From positions 1-64,000 of the forward strand of contig CANHRS010000006.1 in assembly GCA_947463445.1 (NCBI GenBank): DNA of 64,000 nt, in the 5' to 3' direction. The position numbers and the translations under genes were made by a program. Shown in pieces: positions 36,328-45,312 of this stretch (position 1 is its first letter; every line of letters begins with the position of its first letter). A model generated the notes under the pieces. It saw only the letters and a program-made list of their open reading frames with translations, ran no database searches and was not told the DNA's origin. Source of the DNA: Flavobacteriia bacterium. GTDB lineage: Bacteria; Bacteroidota; Bacteroidia; Flavobacteriales_D; Crocinitomicaceae.

Positions 36328-37662
36328 CTAGTATTCAAAAGTCTCCATGAACTTAGTTGTAAAGTTTCCATTACAGAAATCCTCGTTCATCATTAATTTT
36401 TGGTGGAAAGGAATCGTAGTTTTAATCCCTTCAATGATATATTCATCTAACGCTCTTCGCATTTTAAGAATTGCTTCTTCACGTGATTGAGCAACTACGA
36501 TCAATTTTGAAATCATGGAATCATAGTTTGGTGGAATTGTATATCCTGAATATGCATGTGTATCTATACGTACACCATGTCCTCCTGGACAGTGGTATGT
36601 CGTAATCAATCCTGGGGAAGGTCTAAAATCGTTAAATGGATCTTCCGCATTGATACGACATTGAATCGCGTGTAATTGTGGGAAGTAGTTTTTACCAGAG
36701 ATTTTTTCACCAGCAGCAATTTTAATTTGCTCTTTAATTAAGTCGAAGTTAATTACTTCTTCTGTAATGGTGTGCTCCACTTGGATACGTGTATTCATTT
36801 CCATGAAATAGAAATCACGGTTTTTATCCACCAAGAACTCAACGGTACCAACACCCTCGTAATTTACCGCTTTCGTAGCTTTAATTGCAGCTTCACCCAT
36901 ACGTTGACGTAAGTCTTCTGTCATGAATGGGGATGGTGTTTCTTCTACTAATTTTTGGTGTCTACGTTGGATGGAACAATCACGCTCGGACATATGACAA
37001 GCATTTCCATACTGGTCACCTGCAATTTGTATTTCAATGTGACGTGGTTCCTCAATGTATTTCTCCATGTAGATACCATCGTTACCGAATGCAGCAGCAG
37101 CTTCTTGTTTTGCAGAATTCCAAAGCGCTTCCATGTCTTCTTCCTTCCAAACAATACGCATCCCTTTACCACCACCACCAGCAGTTGCTTTGATGATAAC
37201 TGGGTAAACGATTTGTTTTGCTTGAACGATTGCATCTTCTAAACTTTCTACTAATCCTACAGAACCTGGAATACAAGGCACGCCAGCAGCAATCATTGTT
37301 GCTTTGGCAGTTGCTTTATCTCCCATATTACGGATTTGTTCTGGTAATGCACCAATAAATTTAATTCCGTGTTGCTGACAAATTTCGGAGAATTTTTCGT
37401 TCTCAGACAAGAATCCATATCCTGGGTGGATAGCATCTGCATTGGTGATTTCAGCTGCTGCGATTATGTTTGCAATCGATAAATACGATTTAGAACTTAC
37501 AGGCGGTCCGATACATACTGCTTCATCTGCAAAACGTACTGGTAAACTATCCTTATCTGCTGTTGAATATACCGCTACAGTTTTTATTCCCATTTCTTTA
37601 CATGTACGAATAATACGTAAAGCAATCTCGCCTCTGTTCGCAATTAATATTTTTTTAAACAT
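36328..37662 (-). CDS. accC: Biotin carboxylase subunit of acetyl-CoA carboxylase
   Basis: ATP-grasp enzyme that carboxylates the biotin on AccB, the first half-reaction of acetyl-CoA carboxylase. Visible are the N-terminal [26 protein letters not shown], the glycine-rich ATP loop [29 protein letters not shown], the catalytic stretch [20 protein letters not shown] and [12 protein letters not shown]. Length 444 residues is standard for a stand-alone subunit. It is the last gene of the pepA-to-accC operon; an 82-base gap with a hairpin separates it from accB. Confidence 0.97.
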   Translation of the reverse strand: MFKKILIANRGEIALRIIRTCKEMGIKTVAVYSTADKDSLPVRFADEAVCIGPPVSSKSYLSIANIIAAAEITNADAIHPGYGFLSENEKFSEICQQHGIKFIGALPEQIRNMGDKATAKATMIAAGVPCIPGSVGLVESLEDAIVQAKQIVYPVIIKATAGGGGKGMRIVWKEEDMEALWNSAKQEAAAAFGNDGIYMEKYIEEPRHIEIQIAGDQYGNACHMSERDCSIQRRHQKLVEETPSPFMTEDLRQRMGEAAIKATKAVNYEGVGTVEFLVDKNRDFYFMEMNTRIQVEHTITEEVINFDLIKEQIKIAAGEKISGKNYFPQLHAIQCRINAEDPFNDFRPSPGLITTYHCPGGHGVRIDTHAYSGYTIPPNYDSMISKLIVVAQSREEAILKMRRALDEYIIEGIKTTIPFHQKLMMNEDFCNGNFTTKFMETFEY

Positions 37663-37686
37663 CTGTCAATTATTTAATATGAAAAA

Positions 37687-37726
37687 GGGACTTGTATTTT
37701 AGATAGTATCTAAAATTTCAAATCCC
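37687..37726. promoter_or_regulatory. Strong intercistronic hairpin between accB and accC
   Basis: GGGACTTGTATTTTAGATA and TATCTAAAATTTCAAATCCC are inverted copies with a few mismatches; the inner TTTTAGATA-G-TATCTAAAA part is perfect. No T run follows on the minus strand, so it is more likely an RNA processing or stabilising stem than a terminator. Confidence 0.55.
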
Positions 37727-37744
37727 AATTACATGAATGAATTA

Positions 37745-38224
37745 TTAAGCTGGATCAACCAAGAATAATGGTTGGTCGTATTCTACTGGAGAAGCATCGT
37801 CTACTAATACTTTAACGATTTTACCAGAAATTTCTGCTTCGATATCGTTAAATAATTTCATCGCTTCAATGATACAAACTACTTTACCTTTTTCGATTGA
37901 ATCTCCAACATTTGCTAATGCTGGTTTGTCTGGTGAAGTTGCACGGTAGAAAGTTCCAATCATAGGAGACTTGATTGTAATGTATTTTGAATCTTCAGAA
38001 GCAACTGGTGCTTTTGGTGTTTCAGGTGCTGAAGTAACAGGCGTTGGTGCTGCAACTGGTGCCGCAATTTGTTGTGGAGCCTGTACATATACAGTGTGCT
38101 CTTCTTTCTTGCTCTTATTTTCAGCTTTAATAACGATTTTAAAATCTTTTTGTTCGATTTCAACTTCGCTAACACCTGATTTAGATACAAACTTGATTAA
38201 ATCTTGAATTTCAGTTAAGTTCAT
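37745..38224 (-). CDS. accB: Biotin carboxyl carrier protein of acetyl-CoA carboxylase
   Basis: Carrier subunit whose biotin shuttles carboxylate between the biotin carboxylase and carboxyltransferase. The 159-residue protein has the usual three parts: an N-terminal segment (MNLTEIQDLIKFVSKSGVSEVEIEQKDFKIVIK), an Ala/Pro-rich linker around residues 60-80, and the C-terminal biotinyl domain with the modification site Lys123 in IEAMKLFNDIEAE. The linker DNA is low-complexity, which explains the long shadow ORFs there. It sits between fabH and accC. Confidence 0.96.
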   Translation of the reverse strand: MNLTEIQDLIKFVSKSGVSEVEIEQKDFKIVIKAENKSKKEEHTVYVQAPQQIAAPVAAPTPVTSAPETPKAPVASEDSKYITIKSPMIGTFYRATSPDKPALANVGDSIEKGKVVCIIEAMKLFNDIEAEISGKIVKVLVDDASPVEYDQPLFLVDPA

Positions 38225-38248
38225 GTTTTGATTTATTAGTTCTTAATA

Positions 38249-39238
38249 TTATGAATTATAGGCCCATTTTAAATAAACGGATCCCCAAGTAAATCCTCCT
38301 CCAAATGCAGATAATAATAAATTATCTCCTTTTTTCAATTGCTTTTCCCAATCCCACAAACATAAAGGTAATGTTCCTGCAGTTGTATTTCCATACTTTT
38401 GTATGTTAATCATCACTTTTTCTTTTGGAATTCCACAACGTTCTGCTGTCGCATCAATGATGCGTAAGTTTGCTTGATGAGGTACTAGCCAATTGATATC
38501 TTCACTTTTCAAATTGTTTTTCTCCATGATTTCTGCCGAAACTTCTGCCATGTTTGTAACTGCAAATTTGAAAACTGTTTTTCCTTCTTGTTTAACGTAG
38601 TGATCTCTATTTTGAACAGTTTCTAAAGTTGCTGGATTAGCAGAACCTCCTGCAGGTTGTATTAGGTAATGTCTTCCAGAACCATCGCTACGTAAGATAG
38701 CATCCATGACACCTAAATTTTCTGTGTTTGGCTCTAGTAATACAACACCAGCACCATCACCAAAGATAACACACGTTGTACGATCTTCATAATCGATGAT
38801 TGAACTCATTTTATCTACACCAACGATTAGTACTTTTTTATGTGTACCTGCTTCAATAAATTTTGAACCTGTTTGTAATGCATAAATAAAACCAGAACAT
38901 GCTGCAATTAAGTCAAATCCCCAAGCATTAGTCATTCCTACTTTATCACAAATAATATTTGCTGTACTAGGGAATGGGTGGTCTGGAGTAACTGTTGCAA
39001 CAATGACTAATTCAATATCTAGAGGATCAATTCCTTTTTTTGCGAGTAAAGCCTTTACAGCTTCAGCGCCCATGTCTGAAGACGCACCATTTTTCATGAT
39101 TCTTCTTTCAGAAATTCCTGTTCTAGACAATATCCATTCATCTGTTGTGTCAACGATTTTTGCTAAATCGTGATTTGTCATAACTGTTTCAGGTAAATAT
39201 CCTTGAACCCCGGTAATTGCGGCTGTAATTTTGCTCAT
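38249..39238 (-). CDS. fabH: 3-oxoacyl-ACP synthase III (FabH)
   Basis: Starts fatty acid synthesis by condensing an acyl-CoA with malonyl-ACP. The triad is visible: Cys114 in [13 protein letters not shown], His in [11 protein letters not shown], and Asn in [12 protein letters not shown]. Length 329 residues is normal. It lies 4 bases after plsX and 24 bases before accB, an arrangement that ties fatty-acid initiation to phospholipid precursor supply and malonyl-CoA production. Confidence 0.96.
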   Translation of the reverse strand: MSKITAAITGVQGYLPETVMTNHDLAKIVDTTDEWILSRTGISERRIMKNGASSDMGAEAVKALLAKKGIDPLDIELVIVATVTPDHPFPSTANIICDKVGMTNAWGFDLIAACSGFIYALQTGSKFIEAGTHKKVLIVGVDKMSSIIDYEDRTTCVIFGDGAGVVLLEPNTENLGVMDAILRSDGSGRHYLIQPAGGSANPATLETVQNRDHYVKQEGKTVFKFAVTNMAEVSAEIMEKNNLKSEDINWLVPHQANLRIIDATAERCGIPKEKVMINIQKYGNTTAGTLPLCLWDWEKQLKKGDNLLLSAFGGGFTWGSVYLKWAYNS

Positions 39239-39242
39239 ATAA

Positions 39243-40181
39243 CTAGTTAAATGCTTCGTTTACTTTTGTTGCCAATCCGGATTTTGCTACATCATAAGAA
39301 TGTAACAACATGTTTTTTACTGCGATATCGTTAGATATACCATGACCAATAATTACATTTCCTTTAACTCCTAAGATTGGCGTGCCTCCATAATTTTCAT
39401 AATTGAAACGATCGAAATATGCATCTTGGATACCTCTTTTTTTCATCATGTAATACAATCCTTCGGCTTGTTTAAGAACAATATTCCCCGTGAAACCATC
39501 ACATACAATTACATCTGCTTTACCACGGAATATGTCTCTACCTTCTATGTTTCCGATAAAATTTACTTCTTCAGATTCAGCAAGTAGCTTATGTACTGCT
39601 ATCGTAAGTAGATTTCCTTTCGTTTCTTCTTCCCCGATGTTCAATAATGCTACTTTCGGATTTTCAATACCGTATACGTTTTTGGCATACAAGGAACCTA
39701 ATACAGCAAATTGATATAGTACATCAGGTTTACAATCTGCATTTGAACCAACGTCTAATAATACAGAATTTCCACCGTCAAATGATGGAATAACCGATGT
39801 TATACAAGGGCGAATAATTCCAGGTATTGTATTCACTTTGTATATTGCACCAACCAACATAGCACCTGTATTTCCTGTACTAGCAAAAGCATCAATTTCT
39901 TTTTTTGCTAATAAATCAAAACCTACAGAGATTGTACTGTTTGGTTTCTGTGGAATTGCACGTGTTGGGTGGTCATGCATCGTGATTACATCTGGTGCAT
40001 GTACGATTTCGAAATCATCCGGATTTGCTCCACGCGACTTTAGGTCATCAACGATAGAATCGTGATCACCTAATAGTACGAGTTTTACGTCCCGAGGAAG
40101 TTCTTTTTGAGCGAGAATCGCACCAGAAATATTAGCATCTGGTGCGAAATCGCCACCTAAAATATCTATTCCTATCTTCAT
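39243..40181 (-). CDS. plsX: Phosphate acyltransferase PlsX
   Basis: Converts acyl-ACP to acyl-phosphate, the donor for PlsY in phosphatidic acid synthesis; a peripheral membrane enzyme. The N-terminal [21 protein letters not shown], the segment [35 protein letters not shown] and the C-terminal [19 protein letters not shown] are family hallmarks. Length 312 residues. It follows rpmF by 17 bases, the widely conserved rpmF-plsX-fabH order. Confidence 0.96.
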   Translation of the reverse strand: MKIGIDILGGDFAPDANISGAILAQKELPRDVKLVLLGDHDSIVDDLKSRGANPDDFEIVHAPDVITMHDHPTRAIPQKPNSTISVGFDLLAKKEIDAFASTGNTGAMLVGAIYKVNTIPGIIRPCITSVIPSFDGGNSVLLDVGSNADCKPDVLYQFAVLGSLYAKNVYGIENPKVALLNIGEEETKGNLLTIAVHKLLAESEEVNFIGNIEGRDIFRGKADVIVCDGFTGNIVLKQAEGLYYMMKKRGIQDAYFDRFNYENYGGTPILGVKGNVIIGHGISNDIAVKNMLLHSYDVAKSGLATKVNEAFN

Positions 40182-40198
40182 CAGGAAGAATGAATTAA

Positions 40199-40390
40199 TT
40201 AAATCGCTACTTCTTTTTCAGCTACTACTTTACCTTTGTAATAAAGTTTTCCTTCATGCCAGTGTGCATGGTGGAATAAGTGAGGCTGACCTGTAGTTGG
40301 ACAAATCGCAATATTGTCAGCTACTGCTTTAAAATGCGTTCTTCTTTTGTCTCTTCTAGTTGTCGAAGTTCTTCGTTTAGGATGTGCCAT
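40199..40390 (-). CDS. rpmF: 50S ribosomal protein L32
   Basis: Small basic ribosomal protein of 63 residues starting [22 protein letters not shown], the standard L32 opening. Only one Cys remains where zinc-binding L32 forms carry two CxxC pairs ([16 protein letters not shown]), so this is the zinc-independent type. It lies between yceD and plsX, as in many bacteria. Confidence 0.96.
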   Translation of the reverse strand: MAHPKRRTSTTRRDKRRTHFKAVADNIAICPTTGQPHLFHHAHWHEGKLYYKGKVVAEKEVAI

Positions 40391-40414
40391 TTTACTTTGT
40401 TTATATTATAACGT

Positions 40415-41038
40415 TTAATTCAAATTTTTTAATATCGCAAATTGAGGATTAATCGGTTTGTCAAGCGGGTCGTCTTCCGGTTCCTCTTGGTCGTCAGAAT
40501 CATTTTCGTCTTCATCTTCCCAATCTTCATCGTCTTCCCATTCCTCGTCTTCCTCCCAATCTTCCTCGTCAAGTTCTTCCTCTTCTACGTGTGCATTTAT
40601 AGTATGCTTTTGTATTAATTCCCACATTTCTTCATCACATTCACCAGGTTTATGTGTTGCTCTTAATGGTAATAAGGAAGTAATTAATTCATAAATAGGG
40701 AACGTAACGTCTATTTGATAACTATCAGGGTGTAATACCACTAGATTTTCATCCTCTTCGTCTTCCGTTCCGAATTTGTAAATTAATCTATATTCTCCTT
40801 GAACATCCAAATTCATTGGAGTGTCACATCGATCACACGTTGTAGAAACAGAACCATTAACTGCAAATAATGCGATTAACATGGTTTCTTTTTTTTCTAA
40901 TTCTAACGTCGCTTTCAACGACCCTTCATGAATTATGGAATATTCCATGGATTCAAAGAACGATGTATTTATCTCGTATTCGAAATAATGTTTTCCTACT
41001 TTTAAACCAACAAATGGAATGTTAAATTCGTTCTTCAT
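40415..41038 (-). CDS. yceD: DUF177 (YceD-family) protein with long acidic tail
   Basis: YceD/DUF177 proteins are linked to ribosome biogenesis and are almost always encoded just before rpmF, as here (24-base gap). Start taken at MKNEFNIPFVGLKVGKHYFEYEI (207 residues); the track's version adds ten residues with no family support. The central domain holds the usual cysteine pair CDRCDTPMNL and a following strand pattern. Unusual is a stretch of about 45 residues near the C-terminus made mainly of Glu, Asp and Trp (EEDWEEDEEWEDDEDWEDEDEND), ending with PINPQFAILKNLN. The DNA there is a run of imperfect TCTTCC/TCTTCG repeats. Confidence 0.88.
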   Translation of the reverse strand: MKNEFNIPFVGLKVGKHYFEYEINTSFFESMEYSIIHEGSLKATLELEKKETMLIALFAVNGSVSTTCDRCDTPMNLDVQGEYRLIYKFGTEDEEDENLVVLHPDSYQIDVTFPIYELITSLLPLRATHKPGECDEEMWELIQKHTINAHVEEEELDEEDWEEDEEWEDDEDWEDEDENDSDDQEEPEDDPLDKPINPQFAILKNLN

Positions 41039-41145
41039 TCTTTTCGTTACATTAAAATAGGAAGGCAAAGGTAATAAAATTAAACGAAGATTGTTTATAT
41101 CTTTTTAATTTTTACTCTTTTTATTCCTTTTTCACTTCTATTTAT

Positions 41146-42240
41146 TTATTCAACTCGGTTGTTTGCGAATGGTTTTCGTTTAAATTCAGGCGATTTTTGT
41201 TCTGTTAATGGGTTTGCCTGAATTTCTTTGACAAACTTTCGTGTTTTATAAATATCTATTGCTAGATAAATTGCATTTCGCATGGACTGAGCCGATGCTA
41301 TTCCTTTGCCTGCAATGTCAAACGCAGTTCCGTGATCTGGTGAGGTACGAACAATAGGTAGTCCTGCGGTAAAGTTTACTCCTTCATCAAAAGTTAAGGC
41401 TTTAAAACCAGTTAAACCTTGATCGTGATACATAGCTAATACGGCGTCAAACTGATTAAATTGGGATGATCCAAAAAAACCATCTGCTGGGTAAGGCCCA
41501 AAAACAAGCATTCCTTTATCAAAATTTTCTTTTATAATTGGAATGATTATTTCTTCTTCTTCCTTACCTAATTTACCATTTTCACCTGCGTGTGGATTAA
41601 GTCCAAGTACAGCAATTTTTGGTCTAACGATTCCGAAATCTTTTTTCAAACTATTTTCTAAAACGGTAAGTTTTGCTTGAATTTTTTCTTTCGATAAATT
41701 ATCCGAAACTTCTTTGACAGGTATGTGGCTTGTTGCTAAGGCTACACGTAAGTTTTGACCAACCATCATCATTAGTGCTTCTTCTTGATTCGAAAGATGC
41801 GCTAAATATTCGGTATGACCAGGGAATTTAAAATCTGCTTTTGCAATTGCTTCTTTTGAAATTGGCGCAGTAACTAATACATCGATTTTACCAGATGCTA
41901 GATCTTGTGTTGCACGTTCCAAGGATGCAAAAGCGTATTTTCCACCAGTTTCATTCATTTCACCAATTTGAAAACGTACTTCATCATTCCATACGTTGAT
42001 CACATTGATTTTATGTGCAATTGCATCATCTGCGGTTCTGCAAGATTGGTAAGCGAACTCTTCCTCTTTCACCATTTTTTTATGGTACGAAATAGTTTTT
42101 GTTGAACCGTATATAATTGGTGTAAATTCCGTCAAAATACGTGTGTCTCCAAGCGCTTTGATGATTACTTCCGGACCAATTCCATTGACATCTCCGATGG
42201 TGATACCTACGCGAATTACTGCTTGTTTATCCTTTTCCAT
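41146..42240 (-). CDS. pdxA: 4-hydroxythreonine-4-phosphate dehydrogenase PdxA
   Basis: Metal- and NAD-dependent enzyme of the DXP-dependent pyridoxal phosphate pathway. Typical segments are VGITIGDVNGIGPEVIIKAL at the start, TAPISKEAIAKADFKFPGHTEYLA, GLNPHAGENGKLGKEEEEII, AMYHDQGLTGFKAL and the C-terminal RTSPDHGTAFDIAGKGIAS, which together provide the metal-binding histidines. Length 364 residues. It overlaps the end of pepA by 14 bases, so translation is probably coupled. No other pdx gene is present in the window. Confidence 0.95.
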   Translation of the reverse strand: MEKDKQAVIRVGITIGDVNGIGPEVIIKALGDTRILTEFTPIIYGSTKTISYHKKMVKEEEFAYQSCRTADDAIAHKINVINVWNDEVRFQIGEMNETGGKYAFASLERATQDLASGKIDVLVTAPISKEAIAKADFKFPGHTEYLAHLSNQEEALMMMVGQNLRVALATSHIPVKEVSDNLSKEKIQAKLTVLENSLKKDFGIVRPKIAVLGLNPHAGENGKLGKEEEEIIIPIIKENFDKGMLVFGPYPADGFFGSSQFNQFDAVLAMYHDQGLTGFKALTFDEGVNFTAGLPIVRTSPDHGTAFDIAGKGIASAQSMRNAIYLAIDIYKTRKFVKEIQANPLTEQKSPEFKRKPFANNRVE

Positions 42241-43630
42241 GGTAGTTGTTCTCTAAGAAATGTGTTAACAAACGAATTCCAACACCAGTACCTCCAAGTC
42301 CTTTATAGTTTTCTTTTGCTTCTAAGAAAGAAGGACCAGCAATGTCTAAATGAACATAAGGTGCTTTTACGAAATGTTCTAGGAATTTACCTGCAGTTAT
42401 CATTCCTGCATTTCTTCCCCCGATATTTTTCATGTCCGCAATCGAAGACTTTAATTGGTCTTTATATTCATCCCAGAATGGAAGTTGCACTACGCGCTCG
42501 TGTACTTCATTTCCAGACTCGGTTAGCTTATCTAATACTTTTTGTTTTGCGTTCCCCATCATACAGGAAGCTTTTGTCCCGATAGCTACCACTGCAGCCC
42601 CCGTTAATGTTGCAGCATCGATCACTAATTCCGGGTTGAATTTATTGGAATATGCTAAAGCATCAGCTAGTATCATTCGACCTTCTGCATCCGTGTTTAA
42701 TACTTCAATCGTAGTTCCATCATACATATGAATCACATCACCAGGTGCATACGCGTTTAGTCCTGGTCGGTTGTCTGTCGCTGGAATTAATCCTATGATG
42801 TGTACCGGAAGATTGTTTAATGCAGCGGCATAAATTGTTCCAGCCATACAAGCAGCACCAGCCATGTCACTTTTCATTAAGTCCATGGAACTAGCAGTTG
42901 GCTTTAAACTTAAACCACCTGTATCGTACACAACCCCTTTACCTACTAACACAACTGGTTTTTTGTTTGTTGCATTTTTAGGTTTGTATTCGATTACTGT
43001 AAATGTTGGTGGGTCAATAGAACCCTTGTTTACAGCAAGTAAACCACCCATTTTAAGTGCCTCGATTTTATTTTTCTCAAAAATTTCTACAGAAAAGCCA
43101 GCGATTTCGCCAAGGGTAGCAATTTCATTTGCTAATTGTGTTGCCGTTAAAAAAGAAACTGGTTCATTCACCATGTCTCTTGCCCAAACAACAGATTTTA
43201 GTACGTTGTTTAGGTTTGTAATTTCTTCTTTGCCGAATTTTCCGATTACAAAAATATTCTCCAATGCATATTTTTTCTTGTCCGCATCTTTGAAATATTT
43301 TAAGAATTGGTAATTAGAAAGCGCGAAACCTTCAGCGACACATAATACCCCCTCTTTTTTACCAATGATGGTAATATTTTTTTCGGTTCGTGGAAGTTTT
43401 GCTCTTACATCATGCCCTGCAATGCGTAATTTTTCTTTGTTTTCATTCTCACGGATGAAGAAAATGTGTTGGTTCCCTAATTTAAGGAAGTCGAAATCTT
43501 CTTTGCCTTTAACAAATTCAGCAGCTTGTTGAAAAACAATTGGATTTTCAGATTCTGCAACCGTGTTTTTTTTGTCCAATAGAAAAACGAGGCTTTCCGT
43601 TGGCGCGTAATTTTTTATTTCTTTTATCAT
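42227..43630 (-). CDS. pepA: Leucyl aminopeptidase, M17 family
   Basis: Cytoplasmic di-zinc/manganese aminopeptidase of family M17. The C-terminal catalytic domain shows the metal- and substrate-binding blocks GKGVVYDTGGLSLKPTASSMDLMKSDMAGAA and the signature NTDAEGRMILADALAYS, followed by DAATLTGAAVVAIG. The N-terminal 170 residues are poorly conserved, as usual for the family. Length 467 residues. It is the first gene of the minus-strand run leading to accC. The family can also have DNA-binding roles; nothing here points to that. Confidence 0.94.
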   Translation of the reverse strand: MIKEIKNYAPTESLVFLLDKKNTVAESENPIVFQQAAEFVKGKEDFDFLKLGNQHIFFIRENENKEKLRIAGHDVRAKLPRTEKNITIIGKKEGVLCVAEGFALSNYQFLKYFKDADKKKYALENIFVIGKFGKEEITNLNNVLKSVVWARDMVNEPVSFLTATQLANEIATLGEIAGFSVEIFEKNKIEALKMGGLLAVNKGSIDPPTFTVIEYKPKNATNKKPVVLVGKGVVYDTGGLSLKPTASSMDLMKSDMAGAACMAGTIYAAALNNLPVHIIGLIPATDNRPGLNAYAPGDVIHMYDGTTIEVLNTDAEGRMILADALAYSNKFNPELVIDAATLTGAAVVAIGTKASCMMGNAKQKVLDKLTESGNEVHERVVQLPFWDEYKDQLKSSIADMKNIGGRNAGMITAGKFLEHFVKAPYVHLDIAGPSFLEAKENYKGLGGTGVGIRLLTHFLENNYHGKG

Positions 43631-43719
43631 AGTAAATCTTTTTACGAAAGTAAAGATAATGATTCCTTGTTAGATTTGGGATACTAGATAAAAGTCCATC
43701 AATAATAGGTGCGAAATAA

Positions 43720-44031
43720 TTATTTTTTTGTAAGTTGTTTTAATAATTTCTTTGGATCTTGTCTATTATCCCAAAACGCTACTATTATTATGTCCTGATT
43801 TATAATTGTATAGAAAATACTGAAATGACCCATTGCAGATTCGTATATATTTTGGATTTCAGTTTGTTTACATAACAAGGGATTTTTTTGAATTAAATTG
43901 ACATGGGATGTTATAATGTCAATTAAATCTTCTACATACTTCGTATTTCCGTTTCGCTCTATCTAATAAGTAAAAATATTTCTTCGTTGTTTAAAAGCAG
44001 TTTTTGTCTAAATTATTTTCCTTTTAACCAT
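43720..44031 (-). pseudogene. RelE/ParE-family toxin, inactivated by two in-frame TAG codons
   Basis: Reading the minus strand from ATG at 44031 to TAA at 43720 gives 103 codons in one frame, broken only by TAG at 44010-44008 (codon 8) and 43965-43963 (codon 23). The conceptual product, MVKRKII*TKTAFKQRRNIF and TY*IERNGNTKYVEDLIDII ... VAFWDNRQDPKKLLKQLTKK, is a ParE/RelE toxin. Both stops fall where relatives carry Trp (KIIW, and YW before ERN), so each is a single TGG to TAG change. The ATG overlaps the antitoxin's last codons, the normal arrangement. No frameshift is present. Confidence 0.85.
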
Positions 44032-44255
44032 TCTAAATCAGATTTTAAAACATCTTCATTAGAAATAATGTCTCCATTTTTGATATCGTTCAAACTAAAT
44101 TGCAAAATTGTTTTTTGCTCTTTAGTTAATTTAATTTTTTCGGAATGTACATTACTATTATCTAATAAATTTAGAATTGAAGAAAGGTAATTTTTATCTG
44201 TAATGGTTAATAATTTGTCAATTATTCCATTTCTAATAATATCTATTTGAGTCAT
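44013..44255 (-). CDS. Antitoxin partner of the broken ParE/RelE toxin
   Basis: An 80-residue protein starting MTQIDIIRNGIIDKLLTITDKNYLSSILNLLD; the track's longer version lacks a good reason. The second half (LTKEQKTILQFSLNDIKNGDIISNEDVLKSDLEWLKGK) resembles the C-terminal toxin-binding tail of the small antitoxins paired with ParE/RelE toxins in this phylum. The toxin start codon overlaps its 3' end. The frame is intact although the toxin is dead, so it may persist as an orphan antitoxin or be decaying unseen. Confidence 0.78.
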   Translation of the reverse strand: MTQIDIIRNGIIDKLLTITDKNYLSSILNLLDNSNVHSEKIKLTKEQKTILQFSLNDIKNGDIISNEDVLKSDLEWLKGK

Positions 44256-44292
44256 CTTTTCTTTTTTACTAAAATAAAAAAACGAATCTATT

Positions 44293-44697
44293 TTACAGTT
44301 TTTCCACATGTTTTTTGAAATTATTCAAGATCATTTGCCAGCCTTGTTGTTGTAGTTCGTGGGAATTTTGTGATTCAGGATCAAATGATTCAATAATATT
44401 TACGGAACCATCTTCGTTTGTGAAGGTAATTTCGACATTTCTTCCGTCTGTAAGGGTATAAGCAATGTATTTGTGTAGTTCTACTTTCGTATACACACCT
44501 TCTAAATCAAAACTAAAACTTCCGTCTTTAGCCGCCATGGTCGTTTTGAAAGTTCCATCCACCCGTACATCATTATCCGCATAAGGTGCATGCCAGTCGT
44601 CGGATGCCTGACACCATTGCGTAATGTGTGTTGGATTCGTCCAAGCATCCCATACTTTTTCGATGCTTGTTTCGATTGTTGTTGTTACTGTAATCAT
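44293..44697 (-). CDS. SRPBCC (AHSA1-type START-like) domain protein
   Basis: A 134-residue protein with the AHSA1/SRPBCC hydrophobic-pocket fold: ITVTTTIETSIEKVWDAWTNPTHITQWCQASDDWHAPYADNDVRVDG at the N-terminus and the C-terminal QQGWQMILNNFKKHVEKL helix. Ligand unknown. It lies 3 bases downstream of a broken DUF4287 gene and a DoxX gene, a combination that recurs in Bacteroidota near small detoxification or stress loci. Unlike the second SRPBCC copy 600 bases away, this one is intact. Confidence 0.88.
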   Translation of the reverse strand: MITVTTTIETSIEKVWDAWTNPTHITQWCQASDDWHAPYADNDVRVDGTFKTTMAAKDGSFSFDLEGVYTKVELHKYIAYTLTDGRNVEITFTNEDGSVNIIESFDPESQNSHELQQQGWQMILNNFKKHVEKL

Positions 44698-44700
44698 AAA

Positions 44701-44911
44701 TTAGTTCGTTTTACCTTTAAATGCAGCGAAAATTGCCATAGCGTGTCCATGACCAAGTTCGAAATCTTCTTTTAACCAATTGACAATTTCTATGGCTTTA
44801 ACGGTTAATTTTCCCTCCACAAGAAATCCTTTGTCAGTCGCTATTTTTTTAAATCGTCGAGGTTTTTACCTGTTTTTTCTCGATATTATACAAATATGCT
44901 TGAAAAGACAT
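44701..44911 (-). pseudogene. DUF4287 protein with two single-base homopolymer deletions
   Basis: From ATG at 44911 the frame gives MSFQAYLYNIEKK, then a 6-A run is one base short. After restoring it, TGKNLDDLKK follows to a 7-A run that is again one base short, after which IATDKGFLVEGKLTVKAIEIVNWLKEDFELGHGHAMAIFAAFKGKTN runs to TAA at 44701. The joined product matches DUF4287 proteins (MSFQAYI.NIE.KTGK.P.DF.KLA..KG) of about 70 residues. The length of 211 bases equals 71 codons minus 2. Either real decay or sequencing errors in A-runs. Confidence 0.8.
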
Positions 44912-44912
44912 G

Positions 44913-45281
44913 TTAGTTGTTCGTGTTTAATTTGGTGTAGTTGTAGTAAGAAGTTGCTAAAATAGCCAGTATGATAAATGGAAAAAATGTTTGAAAGTTC
45001 ACGCCATCCACTGCTCCATGACTGATACTTGCGAATAGGAAATTAAATGTAAATCCTGCATAAGCAAGTTCTTTTAATTTGCGTGGTAATTTAGGAATGA
45101 TTAAAATCAATGCGCCTAATATTTTGAAAACCACCAATGCATTCCCAAAGTATTCAGGGTAACCTAAGTGGCTAATTCCTTCCTTTGCTAGTTTTGTTTG
45201 TGAAGTTAATGCAGGCATTACACCTTCCATTAAAATAATTAAACTGGTTGTAATCCAGTAAGCAATTTTGTTCTTTTTCAT
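44913..45281 (-). CDS. DoxX-like integral membrane protein
   Basis: A 122-residue protein with four hydrophobic helices. MKKNKIAYWITTSLIILMEGVMPALTS, GISHLGYPEYFGNALVVFKILGALILIIPKLPRKLKELAYAGFTFNF and the final helix match the DoxX_2 group. Function in this group is not established. Its stop is next to the start of the DUF4287 pseudogene, and the SRPBCC pseudogene ends 31 bases upstream, so the four genes look like one former operon. Confidence 0.85.
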   Translation of the reverse strand: MKKNKIAYWITTSLIILMEGVMPALTSQTKLAKEGISHLGYPEYFGNALVVFKILGALILIIPKLPRKLKELAYAGFTFNFLFASISHGAVDGVNFQTFFPFIILAILATSYYNYTKLNTNN

Positions 45282-45312
45282 AGTTAGTTAGTTTTTAAGA
45301 CAATAAATATAT

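Noticed and set aside
40458-40694. Serine-rich plus-strand ORF opposite yceD
   Set aside because: It is the antisense shadow of the Glu/Asp tail codons (GAA/GAG/GAT/GAC read backwards).
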